Assembly (NCBI GenBank): GCA_023229175.1
Contig: JALNZV010000001.1
Span: forward strand, 1-64,000
Source of the DNA: Tissierellaceae bacterium
GTDB lineage: Bacteria > Bacillota > Clostridia > Tissierellales > Tissierellaceae
Direction: 5' to 3'
DNA: 64,000 bases
In this document: piece by piece, positions 16,999 to 26,086 of the stretch
How the letters are laid out: each line of letters starts with the position of its first letter
Numbering within the stretch: the first letter of the stretch is position 1
Translations under genes and position numbers: made by a program
Notes under the pieces: generated by a model
Told to the model about the DNA's origin: nothing
What the model saw: only the letters and a program-made list of their open reading frames with translations
Databases searched by the model: none

Positions 16999-17985
16999 AT
17001 GAGTAAAATTCCTCTATTATTAGAAGACTATTTAAATTATATGGAAACTATTAAAGGAGTTTCCCCTAATACTGTAAAGGAATATTTTTTTGATTTAAGG
17101 ACTTTTTTTAGGTTTTTAAAATTAAGATATCAATTTGTTGACCAAAGTGAAAATTTTGATGAAATTGAAATTAACGATGTTGATTTGGAAATTATAAAAA
17201 AAGTTAATATTCAGGACCTCCACTCCTACATATCCTTTGCAGACAAAAATAGGGATAATGGAAACTTTACTAAGTCTCGTAAAGTTGCATCCATTAGATC
17301 TTTTTTTGATTATTTATATTCTAAAGTAAATCTATTGGAGAAAAATCCTGCTGAATCACTGGAGTTCCCAAAGACAGAAAACAGGCATCCGGTTTATTTG
17401 ACTTTAAATCAATCGGAGAACCTTTTAAATGCGGTACTAGAAAATAAAAATGATTTCTTTAGAAAAAGAGATTATGCCATTATTATGCTTTTTCTAAACT
17501 GCGGTCTACGTCTATCTGAACTTTCTAGTATAAATATGGATAAAATTAAAGATAATGATACTTTATCTATAATTGGAAAAGGAAATAAAGAAAGAACAAT
17601 CTTCCTAAACGATGCCTGCATATTTGCAATTAAGGACTATTTAAAGGTTAGACCAGTAAATACTGCAGACGACAAAGCCTTGTTTTTAAGTAAAAGAAAC
17701 AATCGGATGAGCAATAGAGCTATACAGCACATGATAGATAGGTATTTAGAAAAAGCAGGGTTAGATACTGCAATTTACTCTGCCCATAAACTTAGACATA
17801 CTGCTGCCACATTAATGTACAAATATGGCAATGTAGATATAAGAGCCTTACAAGAGATATTGGGACACGAATCAGTGTCTACTACTCAAATATATACGCA
17901 TATTGACGACGAAAGGCTCAGAGCTGCTATAAAAAGCAATCCTCTAGCAAGTAGAACAACAAGTGTAAAGACTAGAGAACCGTAG
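16999..17985 (+). CDS. Tyrosine recombinase, XerC/XerS type
   Basis: A 328-residue site-specific recombinase. Residues ~5-115 are the SAM-like core-binding domain and ~130-310 the catalytic domain. All catalytic residues are present: R171 (CGLRLSEL), K194 (GKGNKER), H263 and R266 (HKLRH), H290 (LGHESVSTTQ) and nucleophile Y299 (IYTH). It probably resolves chromosome dimers at a dif-type site. The N-terminal domain has about 20 extra residues compared with XerD, a trait of XerC and XerS relatives. It lies beside lexA and is led by a palindrome. A second, XerD-like recombinase lies at 50251-51135. Confidence 0.85.
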   Translation: MSKIPLLLEDYLNYMETIKGVSPNTVKEYFFDLRTFFRFLKLRYQFVDQSENFDEIEINDVDLEIIKKVNIQDLHSYISFADKNRDNGNFTKSRKVASIRSFFDYLYSKVNLLEKNPAESLEFPKTENRHPVYLTLNQSENLLNAVLENKNDFFRKRDYAIIMLFLNCGLRLSELSSINMDKIKDNDTLSIIGKGNKERTIFLNDACIFAIKDYLKVRPVNTADDKALFLSKRNNRMSNRAIQHMIDRYLEKAGLDTAIYSAHKLRHTAATLMYKYGNVDIRALQEILGHESVSTTQIYTHIDDERLRAAIKSNPLASRTTSVKTREP

Positions 17986-17990
17986 GCCTC

Positions 17991-18009
17991 AGGGGCAAAA
18001 TTCGCCCCT
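17991..18009. terminator. Hairpin between convergent recombinase and yneA-like genes
   Basis: AGGGGC, a seven-base loop and GCCCCT form a GC-rich stem between two converging genes. No clear T run is present on either side, so terminator activity is uncertain. Confidence 0.4.
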
Positions 18010-18018
18010 AATCTGCCA

Positions 18019-18321
18019 TTAATATGATATAGGTATTTTAATAATATCACCAGGATAAATGTAGCTGGTTTTCAAATTATTAAATTTTTTCAAATCATAA
18101 ATTGCCCGTTGCATATTTTTCTTCTCTTTTAGATGGTTAGATGCGATATTCCAAAGATTATCCCCTTCCACTACTTTTATTTCATAAAATCTGATATCCT
18201 GTACAGAACTAAGAGCTGTATTTTTTGAAAAGAGAAAATATACAGAAATAATAATAATAATAAATAAGAAAGTTAAAAACGTATAAAACCTATTTTTGTC
18301 TACTACTTTATATCTTTTCAT
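18019..18321 (-). CDS. YneA-like SOS cell-division inhibitor with LysM domain
   Basis: About 100 residues from the ATG at 18321 (GGTGGAG site). A longer open frame runs back through the LexA box and is not the real start. One transmembrane segment (residues ~11-31, rich in Ile/Phe) is followed by a linker and a LysM domain (YEIKVVEGDNLWNIASNHL, then YIYPGDIIKIP). This is the layout of Bacillus YneA, which delays septation during DNA damage, and the gene is divergent from lexA as yneA is there. Three LexA boxes lie in the shared intergenic region. Sequence identity to YneA is probably low, so context carries much of the call. Confidence 0.75.
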   Translation of the reverse strand: MKRYKVVDKNRFYTFLTFLFIIIIISVYFLFSKNTALSSVQDIRFYEIKVVEGDNLWNIASNHLKEKKNMQRAIYDLKKFNNLKTSYIYPGDIIKIPISY

Positions 18322-18345
18322 TACTCCACCTCGCACACTCGTTCT

Positions 18346-18357
18346 GAACAATTGTTC
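18346..18357. promoter_or_regulatory. LexA box 1 (yneA-proximal)
   Basis: GAAC-AATT-GTTC is a perfect palindrome of the LexA operator core. It lies just downstream of the yneA-like promoter, 25 bases before its start codon, where LexA would block transcription. Confidence 0.85.
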
Positions 18358-18364
18358 TAAGTCT

Positions 18365-18393
18365 ATTTTATACAAACATTAGTTCCTTGTCAA
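18365..18393 (-). promoter_or_regulatory. Promoter of the yneA-like gene
   Basis: On the minus strand TTGACA (18393-18388), a 17-base spacer and TAAAAT (18370-18365) form a strong sigma-A promoter. A second LexA box occupies the spacer. Confidence 0.7.
18374..18385. promoter_or_regulatory. LexA box 2 (in the yneA promoter spacer)
   Basis: AAAC-ATTA-GTTC has one mismatch from GAAC-N4-GTTC. It sits between the -35 and -10 of the yneA-like promoter, a position that supports a real operator. Confidence 0.6.
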
Positions 18394-18412
18394 TAGCATT
18401 TTTCTATTTTAC

Positions 18413-18424
18413 GAACTATTGTTT
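18413..18424. promoter_or_regulatory. LexA box 3 (overlapping the lexA -35)
   Basis: GAAC-TATT-GTTT, flanked by C and G, has one mismatch from the core. It overlaps the lexA -35 hexamer by two bases, as expected for autorepression. Confidence 0.65.
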
Positions 18425-18451
18425 GATTTGTTTTAGTCAATATGATATAAT
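18423..18451 (+). promoter_or_regulatory. lexA promoter
   Basis: TTGATT (18423-18428), a 17-base spacer and a perfect TATAAT (18446-18451). The -35 overlaps LexA box 3. Confidence 0.75.
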
Positions 18452-18483
18452 TTAAAAAAGTAATCATATAAGGAGTGTTTTTT

Positions 18484-19101
18484 ATGTATGAAGATTTAAC
18501 TCAAAAACAGATTGAAATTTTGTTATATATAAAATCAGAAGTGCAAAGGCAGGGATATCCCCCCTCTGTTCGGGATATTTGCAAAGGTGTAAATTTGAAA
18601 TCCACTTCTACAGTACACAGCCATTTAGAAAAATTAGAATCTAAGGGATATATAAGAAAAGATCCTACAAAACCAAGAGCCATTGAAATCCTAGATAAAA
18701 ATGACGATTTTCTATTGGTATCAAAAAAAACTGTAGATATTCCCATAGTTGGAAAAGTTACAGCTGGTGCCCCGATTTTAGCAGTTGAAAATATCGAGGA
18801 TACTTATCCTGTTCCTGCAGATATGGTAGAAGGACATGACGTATTTATCTTAAAGATACAGGGTGAAAGTATGATTGAGGCAGGAATTCTTGATGGCGAT
18901 TTGGTACTAGTGCAAGAACAAAAAAATGCTACCAACGGCGATATTGTAGTAGCACTTCTAGAAGATGAAGCAACAGTTAAAAGATTTTATCGAGAAAAAA
19001 ACGTTATTAGATTACAACCAGAAAACCAGTTTATGGAACCTATATATTCTAAAAATGTTTTAATATTGGGAAAAGTTATAGGTTTATACAGAAAAATTTA
19101 A
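18484..19101 (+). CDS. lexA: SOS repressor LexA
   Basis: A 205-residue dimeric repressor of DNA-damage genes that cleaves itself when RecA filaments form. The N-terminal winged helix (residues ~1-65) contains PPSVRDICKGVNLKSTSTVH. The self-cleavage site is A94-G95 (TAGAP), with catalytic S129 (GESM) and K166 (ATVKRF) in the C-terminal peptidase. The ATG at 18484 is nine bases from AAGGAG; a GTG at 18475 overlaps that site. It is divergent from the yneA-like gene, with LexA boxes between them, and its stop lies inside a hairpin shared with the converging gene. Confidence 0.97.
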   Translation: MYEDLTQKQIEILLYIKSEVQRQGYPPSVRDICKGVNLKSTSTVHSHLEKLESKGYIRKDPTKPRAIEILDKNDDFLLVSKKTVDIPIVGKVTAGAPILAVENIEDTYPVPADMVEGHDVFILKIQGESMIEAGILDGDLVLVQEQKNATNGDIVVALLEDEATVKRFYREKNVIRLQPENQFMEPIYSKNVLILGKVIGLYRKI

Positions 19102-19127
19102 AGCAGAGTTATTCTGCTTTAAATTTT
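19093..19127. terminator. Bidirectional terminator between lexA and the converging PLP-enzyme gene
   Basis: A perfect 14-bp stem (AAATTTAAAGCAGA and complement) with a five-base loop has A and T runs on both flanks, so it can terminate either transcript. It contains both stop codons, TAA at 19099-19101 for lexA and TAA at 19111-19109 for the minus-strand gene. Confidence 0.85.
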
Positions 19128-20440
19128 TCTATATTAAGTTTATTCTTATGGATTAATCCACCTCTTATTAAGTTATCTAAAGATTTTAATACTCCAAGTT
19201 TACAGTGCTCGTAAGTTAAACCTCCTTGATAATATGCAAAATACGGTTCTCTCATCGGTCCATCGGCACTAAGTTCGATTGAAGAGCCATCAATAAACCC
19301 ACCAGCAGCCATAATAACTTTGTCTTCATATCCGGGCATTTCCCAGGCTTCGGGAATAATATAGGAATCAACGGCAGAGGCTGATTGAATCCCTTTGCAA
19401 AATTCAACTACTCTTTCCGGAGTATTAAACTTTATGGCCTGAATAATATCAGATCTTTTGTCTTTTAAATTTGGTACTATTTCAAATCCTAGTTCTTTAT
19501 ATACTATTGCAACTAAAAGAGCACCTTTAACTGCTTCTGAAACCACATGGGGAGCTAAAAAAAGACCCTGCAAGGTAGATCTCGTGGTGCCAAATGTTAA
19601 ACCACAATCTTTGCCTAATCCTGGTGCAGTCAACCTATTGGCTATCAATTCAACTAAATTCGATTTCCCTACTATGTATCCCCCAGACAAAGCAACTCCC
19701 CCACCAGGATTCTTTATTAATGAGCCAGCCATAATATCAGCACCTACATCAGTAGGCTCTAAATAATCAAGAAATTCACCGTAGCAATTGTCTACCATTA
19801 CAATTATATCGCTGTTATACTCTTTAATTTGACTTATAGCCTCTTGTATTTCTTCTACAGTTAGTGCCCTTCTATCACTGTATCCAGTAGACCTCTGAAT
19901 CATAAGCATCTTAGTATTCTGGCTAATATTTTTAATAACTTCATCTATATTTATTAAGTTATCCACCAGCGGCACTTCTTTATAAGTAATCCCATATTCT
20001 ATCAATGTACCTGATAAGTCACCTTTAACACCTATCACTTTTTGTAATGTATCATATGGTGCACCTGTAATTGAAATCAGCTCATCATTAGGCCTTAGAA
20101 TTCCCGATAATGTCAAGGTAATAGCGTGGGTACCGGATGCAATAGAAGGCCTAACAAGTGCATCTTCTGTATTAAAGACCTTGGCATATATCTCCTCTAC
20201 TTTGTCTCTTCCTATGTCACCATAACCATAACCAGTAGTCCAGTTAAAATCAGTAGAAGAAAGCCTAGACTTCTGCATGGCATTTAAAACCTTATACTGA
20301 TTATACTCCTTAATATTGTCAATTTCCAAGAAATAATCTAAAATCAAACGTTCTTTTTGTTCTACAAAGTCGATTACTTTTCTATCTAGTTCGTATTGTT
20401 TACATAATATATTTTTCGTAAACTCTTTTGTTGATTTCAA
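19109..20440 (-). CDS. ynbB: Methionine gamma-lyase family PLP enzyme (YnbB, 'aluminium resistance protein')
   Basis: A 443-residue PLP-dependent protein of the YnbB family, distantly related to cystathionine/methionine gamma-lyases. Conserved blocks include TGYGYGDIGRDKVEEIYAK, VRPSIASGTHAI, VMVDNCYGEFLD and AGSLIKNPGGGVALSGGY, whose Lys is the probable PLP ligand. The true substrate is not settled in the family. TTG 20440 is eight bases after GGAG; a TTG six bases upstream overlaps the hfq stop (TTGA) but is too near the site. The hfq-ynbB neighbourhood also occurs in Bacillus and many Clostridia. Confidence 0.85.
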   Translation of the reverse strand: MKSTKEFTKNILCKQYELDRKVIDFVEQKERLILDYFLEIDNIKEYNQYKVLNAMQKSRLSSTDFNWTTGYGYGDIGRDKVEEIYAKVFNTEDALVRPSIASGTHAITLTLSGILRPNDELISITGAPYDTLQKVIGVKGDLSGTLIEYGITYKEVPLVDNLINIDEVIKNISQNTKMLMIQRSTGYSDRRALTVEEIQEAISQIKEYNSDIIVMVDNCYGEFLDYLEPTDVGADIMAGSLIKNPGGGVALSGGYIVGKSNLVELIANRLTAPGLGKDCGLTFGTTRSTLQGLFLAPHVVSEAVKGALLVAIVYKELGFEIVPNLKDKRSDIIQAIKFNTPERVVEFCKGIQSASAVDSYIIPEAWEMPGYEDKVIMAAGGFIDGSSIELSADGPMREPYFAYYQGGLTYEHCKLGVLKSLDNLIRGGLIHKNKLNIEKFKAE

Positions 20441-20442
20441 GG

Positions 20443-20664
20443 TCAATTCTCCAATTCTATTTGTCTAACAGGTATTATTGTGGAAATTGCATGTTTATAA
20501 ATTAACTGCTGCTTATCATCACTTTCCAATACGATAGTATAATTATCAAATCCTTTTACTTGTCCCTTGATTTGATAACCATTAATTAAAAATATTGTAA
20601 TACCCACACCGTCCTTTCTCGCTTTGTTTAGAAACAAATCTTGTAAATTAATATTTTGTCTCAT
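20443..20664 (-). CDS. hfq: RNA chaperone Hfq
   Basis: A 73-residue Sm-like protein that forms a hexameric ring and pairs small RNAs with mRNAs. Sm1 (INGYQIKGQVKGFDNYTIVL) and Sm2 (LIYKHAISTIIP) are intact. The N-terminal NLQDLFLN matches the usual start, and the C-terminal tail is short, as in Gram-positive Hfq. The ATG follows AGGAGGG, about 20 bases after miaA. The miaA-hfq pairing is conserved across bacteria. Confidence 0.95.
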   Translation of the reverse strand: MRQNINLQDLFLNKARKDGVGITIFLINGYQIKGQVKGFDNYTIVLESDDKQQLIYKHAISTIIPVRQIELEN

Positions 20665-20685
20665 TTTTACCCTCCTTTAATTTTA

Positions 20686-21624
20686 TTACAAAATTTCTAT
20701 TTGTCTTGCTATACTGATAAGTAATTCATTGGCATTATCAAAATCATCTGTGTATATCCATTTTATTCTATTATCTCTTTTAAACCATGTCAATTGTCTT
20801 TTAGCATAGTTCCTGGTTCCTTTTTTGATTATATTAACAGCCTCGTCAAGGGAAATTATTCCTTCCAGATACATGATTACTTCTTTATATCCAATTCCCT
20901 GCATAGAAGGTAGATTTTTGTCATATCCCATCTCTAAGAGCATATTAACCTCATCTATAAGACCTTCTCCTACCATTTTATCTACTCTATAATTTATCCT
21001 TTCGTAAAGCTTTTTCCTATCCGTATTAAGTCCTATCATGGAAATATTATAGTCATTAGTTTCTTTTCTAAAATTCATATTTTGTTCAGACATTTTTCTC
21101 CCAGTTACTTCGTATATCTCTATTGCCCTAATAATTCTCCTTCTGTCCTCTATATTTATTTTATTCGCACTTATACTATCAATTTTGGTCAATTTACTAT
21201 GTAAATATTCATTGCCATATTTATCTCCCAAGGCTTGTAGTCTATTACGTATTTCTTCACTTGCTTTAACTCGGGTAAAATCTAAATCATAAACTAAGGA
21301 ATTGACATACAAACCTGTTCCTCCCACTACTAAAGGAATTTTACCCCTTCGGTTTATATCTCTAATTAATTTTTTTGCTTGATTTTTATAATCTGCAACA
21401 GTATACTCCTCGTCCGGATATATTATGTCTATTAAATGGTGTGGAATTCCTTCCATCTCATGTTCTTTGATTTTCGCTGAACCAATGTCCATATATTTAT
21501 AAATTTGCATTGAGTCTGCGGAAATTATTTCCGCATTTATTAAATCAGCCAACTCCAAGGAAATACTTGTTTTACCTATGGCAGTTGGACCGATTAAAAC
21601 ACATAAATTATCTATTTTCTTCAT
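20686..21624 (-). CDS. miaA: tRNA dimethylallyltransferase MiaA
   Basis: Transfers a dimethylallyl group to N6 of A37 in tRNAs reading codons that start with U. Its 312 residues include the P-loop GPTAIGKTS at ~13-21, the SADSMQIYKYMDIGSAK block that binds tRNA, and VGGTGLYVNSLVY. The product is the substrate of MiaB, encoded in the same cluster (26087-27409), so successive steps of one tRNA modification share an operon. It begins 11 bases after the mutL stop. Confidence 0.97.
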   Translation of the reverse strand: MKKIDNLCVLIGPTAIGKTSISLELADLINAEIISADSMQIYKYMDIGSAKIKEHEMEGIPHHLIDIIYPDEEYTVADYKNQAKKLIRDINRRGKIPLVVGGTGLYVNSLVYDLDFTRVKASEEIRNRLQALGDKYGNEYLHSKLTKIDSISANKINIEDRRRIIRAIEIYEVTGRKMSEQNMNFRKETNDYNISMIGLNTDRKKLYERINYRVDKMVGEGLIDEVNMLLEMGYDKNLPSMQGIGYKEVIMYLEGIISLDEAVNIIKKGTRNYAKRQLTWFKRDNRIKWIYTDDFDNANELLISIARQIEIL

Positions 21625-21635
21625 TTAACCACCTT

Positions 21636-23444
21636 TTATATAATTCTTAGAAAAGCCTTCTCTATATCTTTCTTGTCAACGGCCATTATTGTTGGCCTGC
21701 CATGGGGACAGCTATTGGGATTCTCCGTCTTGCCTAGCTGTTTTATCAAACCAAAGATTTCGGTCTTACCGATAATATCACCACTTTTTATCGCCTTCGT
21801 ACAAGCAATTTTCATTATTTTCTCTAATCTTGTATCGTAGCTGGTTTTTACTTCGTCAATGTTATCCAGTAGGTCAAAAAACAAATCCTTTAAATTGGGA
21901 TGCCCAAAAATTAATGGTACAGCTCTAATGGCAACACTGTTGTTGCCAAATGGTTCTACTTCAAAACCCAATTTATTGAAAAGATTAGAATTTTTATTGT
22001 ATATATTCATTTCGTGATTTGTCAGCTGCAAAATTTCAGGTGTAATTAATTGCTGGCTGTGAATACTATCATTTCTATATTCCAATAGATATTTTTCATA
22101 CATTACTCTTTCATGGGCAGCATGTTGATCTATTAAATATATTTTTTCTTCTATTGGATTTTCCATTATTATATAGGTTCCAAATATTACCCCCACAATT
22201 TTTCCATTTAAAACAAGATTATCTAGAATGGACTTGTCTTCAATCCTTTTATCTTCTTCTAAAATTACGTTTTCTTCATTATATTCTTCAATTGATTCAA
22301 TATTTGAATTTCTATTTGTTGTAAAATCTTTTACTATAAAATTTTTCTCCATATTGATATTTTCTAACCCAAGATTTTCTAACTCAAACAGCAATGGTAT
22401 GGACTCTTCTTCCTCTTTACTTCGATTTTTATCTATTTTCATTTTCGGTATAGTAATCGAAGGATATAAAGCATTTTTCACCGCTCCTTCTAGGACTAAA
22501 ATAACGTCTTCTTGGTTTGAAAATTTTACCTCTTCCTTTGTTGGATGTATATTTACATCGATAGAACCTGGTGAGATATCCAAAAATACAATAAAGCAAG
22601 GAAATCTATTAAGGGGAATAATTGACTTATAAAACTTTTCAATAGTATAAGAAATTATATGGTTTTTTATAAATCTTCCATTTATATAAAGATATTGGTG
22701 ATTTCTGTTACCCCTATATAATTCATTATTTGAAATATATCCTTTTATTCTAATTCCATTTTCTTCTTGGTTTATCTCTGTTAAGTTATTTGAAAACTCC
22801 TTTCCCAAAACACTATAAATATGGGATTTTATGTGGTTGTTTTTAGAGGTCCTCAGTATTATCTTATTATCTTTTATAAATTTAAATGATACTCCTGGAT
22901 TTCCCAAGGCAATTTTATAAACCATATCTGAAATATGGTTAGATTCTGCTATATCCGATTTTAAAAACTTTTTTCTGACAGGCAAATTATAAAATAGGTC
23001 TCTAATTATCATAGTGGTCCCTTTTTGACACCCGACGATTTCTTTAGAAACTATTTCCCCCTCTTCGAAAAAACTTTGTATACCACTTATTGCATTGCCC
23101 ACTTTAGTCATTACTTCAACTTTAGCTACATGAGAAATGCTGGATAAGGCCTCACCCCTAAAACCTAAAGACTTAATTTTATATAAATCTTCAATTGTAG
23201 AAAGCTTAGATGTAGAATGTCTCTTAAATGCCAATTCTAAATCTTCTTCATTGATTCCATCGCCATTATCTGTCACCCTTATATATGTTTTTCCCCCAGC
23301 TTTGATTTCAATAGTAATATCGTCAGCATTTGCATCCAGGGAATTTTCTACTAATTCCTTGACAATGGAGGACGGGCGTTCAATGACTTCCCCAGCTGCT
23401 ATCTTTTCTATGGTCTCATTCTTCAACAATTTTATTCTATTCAT
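21636..23444 (-). CDS. mutL: DNA mismatch repair protein MutL
   Basis: Links MutS mismatch recognition to strand incision. It has 602 residues from the ATG at 23444 (GAGGTG site), overlapping the mutS stop by eight bases. The N-terminal GHKL ATPase shows KIAAGEVIERPSSIVKELVE, DNGDGI and GFRGEALSSI. The C-terminal domain holds DQHAAHERVMYEKY, the metal-binding endonuclease motif, and a zinc-site-like CPHGRP near the end. This version therefore nicks DNA itself, as expected in bacteria without MutH. Confidence 0.97.
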   Translation of the reverse strand: MNRIKLLKNETIEKIAAGEVIERPSSIVKELVENSLDANADDITIEIKAGGKTYIRVTDNGDGINEEDLELAFKRHSTSKLSTIEDLYKIKSLGFRGEALSSISHVAKVEVMTKVGNAISGIQSFFEEGEIVSKEIVGCQKGTTMIIRDLFYNLPVRKKFLKSDIAESNHISDMVYKIALGNPGVSFKFIKDNKIILRTSKNNHIKSHIYSVLGKEFSNNLTEINQEENGIRIKGYISNNELYRGNRNHQYLYINGRFIKNHIISYTIEKFYKSIIPLNRFPCFIVFLDISPGSIDVNIHPTKEEVKFSNQEDVILVLEGAVKNALYPSITIPKMKIDKNRSKEEEESIPLLFELENLGLENINMEKNFIVKDFTTNRNSNIESIEEYNEENVILEEDKRIEDKSILDNLVLNGKIVGVIFGTYIIMENPIEEKIYLIDQHAAHERVMYEKYLLEYRNDSIHSQQLITPEILQLTNHEMNIYNKNSNLFNKLGFEVEPFGNNSVAIRAVPLIFGHPNLKDLFFDLLDNIDEVKTSYDTRLEKIMKIACTKAIKSGDIIGKTEIFGLIKQLGKTENPNSCPHGRPTIMAVDKKDIEKAFLRII

Positions 23445-26058
23445 CACCTTCACCTCTCAGTGATTTTGCATCTTTAATCAAATTATTAAGGGTATTAATG
23501 GCCTCAACTGGAGTCAAGCTATTTATATCTATATTAACAACTTTATCGACAAAATAATCCTTCCTATAATCATTGAAACTCATCTGAGTTACTTCTTTTT
23601 TTACTTTATCATTTAATTTAATCTCGTGATTTATCTCAATTGTATGAAGTATTTCATTGGCTCTATCTGTAACCTCTCTTCCAATACCTGCAAGTTTAGC
23701 TACCTCAATTCCGTAGGATCTATTTGTACTTCCCTCCACAATTTTTCTCAGAAACACTATTTCATCATTTTTTTCTTCAGCTACAATAGTTAAATTCCTG
23801 ATTACCTTATTTTCTTCCTGCAACTGGGTCAACTCATGGTAATGCGTGGCAAACATGGTTTTAGCCTTTATATGTTCAATTATATATTCCACAACTGCCC
23901 ACGCAATACTTAAACCGTCATAGGTACTAGTGCCCCTGCCGACCTCATCTAAAATAATCAAACTATTATTCGTCGCCGATTTTAAAATATTGGCAACCTC
24001 CTTCATTTCAACCATAAAAGTGCTTTCACCTTGTGATAAATTATCGGATGCACCTATTCTAGTAAAAATCCTATCAGTAATGGAAATATCAGCAAAAGTA
24101 GCAGGCACAAAAGAGCCTATATGGGCTAAAAGAGTAATAATAGCCACTTGTCTCATATATGTTGATTTACCCGCCATGTTTGGACCGGTAATTATTTGAA
24201 TCATTTGATTCTTCGTGTCAAGATAAGTATCGTTAGATACAAATAAATTATCTTTAATATTATTTTCAACAACTGGATGTCTACCGTCTTTAATATGAAT
24301 TATTCCCCTGTTATTCAATTTTGGCTTTACGAAATTATATCTATATGCTACTTGGCTAAAAGAATTTAAGACGTCTATTGTGGAAATTATCTTAGAGGCA
24401 CTTTGAATCCTTATTATATTATCCTTAACTTTATCCCTAATATCCAAAAATATCTTATATTCCAGCTCTAGAAATTTTTCTTCTGCTCCTAAAATTTTGC
24501 TCTCCATACTTTTTAACTCGTCAGTGTAATACCTTTCGGAATTAGCCAGAGTTTGCCTTCTTACAAAATAATCTGGAACTAAATCTATATTCGACCTAGT
24601 TACTTCGAAATAATATCCGTAAATACGATTAAATCCAATTTTTAAGTTCTTTATTCCCGTTTTCTCTTTTTCTTTAGATTCTAAAGTTCCTAGCCATTCT
24701 TTTCCCTTTATAAAATACCCTTTAATTTCATCAAGTTCACCGTTATAACCTTCCTTGATTAATCCTCCATCTTTAATGGTAATAGGTGGATTTTCCTCTA
24801 TACTATCCTCGATTAATGACCAGATATCGTCAAGTACATCTAACTGCGATACTATCTTTTTCAATCCTTTATGATCTTGTTTCAGCAATAAAGATTTTAA
24901 TTCTGGTAAAATGCCGATGGAATTTTTTAATGATAACAGATCCCTTGCATTACAGTTTCCATTGGATATTTTGCTGCCTAATCTTTCAATATCGTATATT
25001 TGTTTAAGTAGACCCTTTGCATCGTCCATCAGCTCTAAATTGTTTAAAAAAAACTCCACAATCTCATATCTTTTTTTTATCTTATTACTATCTATTAAAG
25101 GTTGATCTAAATATTTTTTTAGTAACCTCCCACCCATCGATGTAGATGTTTTGTCCAAAAGCCCTATCAAGGCACCTTTTTTTTCTCTTTTCATCATAGT
25201 TTCATGTATTTCTAAATTTGTCCTAGTATTAATATCTAAAACCATATATTTCTCTGGTTTATAGTATGTTAAATTGTTAATGTGATCTAGGGAGGATTTC
25301 TGAGTTTTATATAGATATTTAATTAATTTTGTTAGAGAAATTAAGGCAATTATCTTATCTTCCAAACCAATTTTATCTAATGAAGACAATTTAAAATGAG
25401 TTTTGATTACTGATTTTAAATCCTCCACCTGTTCTCTGTTGTTTTCAGTAATATTTATATATGGGTTAACAGTATTTTTTAAAATCTTAATAAACTTTGA
25501 GTCTAGCCCAAGTCTTTCATTGCACAATATCTCAGAGGGAGAAATCTTTCCCAATTCATCAATTAAAAATGAGTACGACTCATCCCTATCTCCCAAATAT
25601 TCAGTAGTGTATATTTCTCCAGTAGAGTTGTCTACATATGAAAGACCTACTCCTAAATTATCAAGATATAAAGATGCTAAGTAATTATTAGATTTATCAT
25701 CTAGAATAGAATTATCTATTATAGTTCCCGGTGTAACTACTTTGACTACTTCCCTTTTAACAATTCCCTTTGCTAGAGCTGGGTCCTCCACCTGATCGCA
25801 AATAGCAACCTTATATCCCTTATCGACCAATCTGGAGATATAGTTGTCTGCCACATGGTGAGGTACACCACACATAGGTGCTCTTTCACCCATTCCACTA
25901 TCTCTCTGTGTCAATGCGATTTCCAATTCTTTAGATGCAATTATAGCATCCTCAAAAAACATCTCATAAAAGTCCCCTAATCTAAAGAATAGAATAGAAT
26001 CCTCATGTTGCTTTTTTATACTGGTATATTGTTTCATCATCGGCGTTAAATTTTCCAA
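23437..26058 (-). CDS. mutS: DNA mismatch repair protein MutS
   Basis: Mismatch sensor of about 873 residues. LGDFYEMFFEDA near the N-terminus contains the Phe-x-Glu that wedges into mismatched bases. The ATPase domain has Walker A TGPNMAGKST, then STFMVEMKEVANIL and LDEVGRGTSTYDG. I prefer TTG 26058, seven bases after AGGAGG, to the GTG at 26064, which almost touches the site. The gene lies between miaB and mutL, a frequent Clostridial order. Confidence 0.97.
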   Translation of the reverse strand: MENLTPMMKQYTSIKKQHEDSILFFRLGDFYEMFFEDAIIASKELEIALTQRDSGMGERAPMCGVPHHVADNYISRLVDKGYKVAICDQVEDPALAKGIVKREVVKVVTPGTIIDNSILDDKSNNYLASLYLDNLGVGLSYVDNSTGEIYTTEYLGDRDESYSFLIDELGKISPSEILCNERLGLDSKFIKILKNTVNPYINITENNREQVEDLKSVIKTHFKLSSLDKIGLEDKIIALISLTKLIKYLYKTQKSSLDHINNLTYYKPEKYMVLDINTRTNLEIHETMMKREKKGALIGLLDKTSTSMGGRLLKKYLDQPLIDSNKIKKRYEIVEFFLNNLELMDDAKGLLKQIYDIERLGSKISNGNCNARDLLSLKNSIGILPELKSLLLKQDHKGLKKIVSQLDVLDDIWSLIEDSIEENPPITIKDGGLIKEGYNGELDEIKGYFIKGKEWLGTLESKEKEKTGIKNLKIGFNRIYGYYFEVTRSNIDLVPDYFVRRQTLANSERYYTDELKSMESKILGAEEKFLELEYKIFLDIRDKVKDNIIRIQSASKIISTIDVLNSFSQVAYRYNFVKPKLNNRGIIHIKDGRHPVVENNIKDNLFVSNDTYLDTKNQMIQIITGPNMAGKSTYMRQVAIITLLAHIGSFVPATFADISITDRIFTRIGASDNLSQGESTFMVEMKEVANILKSATNNSLIILDEVGRGTSTYDGLSIAWAVVEYIIEHIKAKTMFATHYHELTQLQEENKVIRNLTIVAEEKNDEIVFLRKIVEGSTNRSYGIEVAKLAGIGREVTDRANEILHTIEINHEIKLNDKVKKEVTQMSFNDYRKDYFVDKVVNIDINSLTPVEAINTLNNLIKDAKSLRGEGDE

Positions 26059-26086
26059 AGGCACCCCTCCTCAATGAACAAAAACT

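Noticed and set aside
22228..22632. Open frame of 134 codons on the plus strand within mutL
   Set aside because: Antisense shadow of the low-complexity linker of MutL; Ser/Phe-rich composition typical of reverse frames in AT-rich genes.
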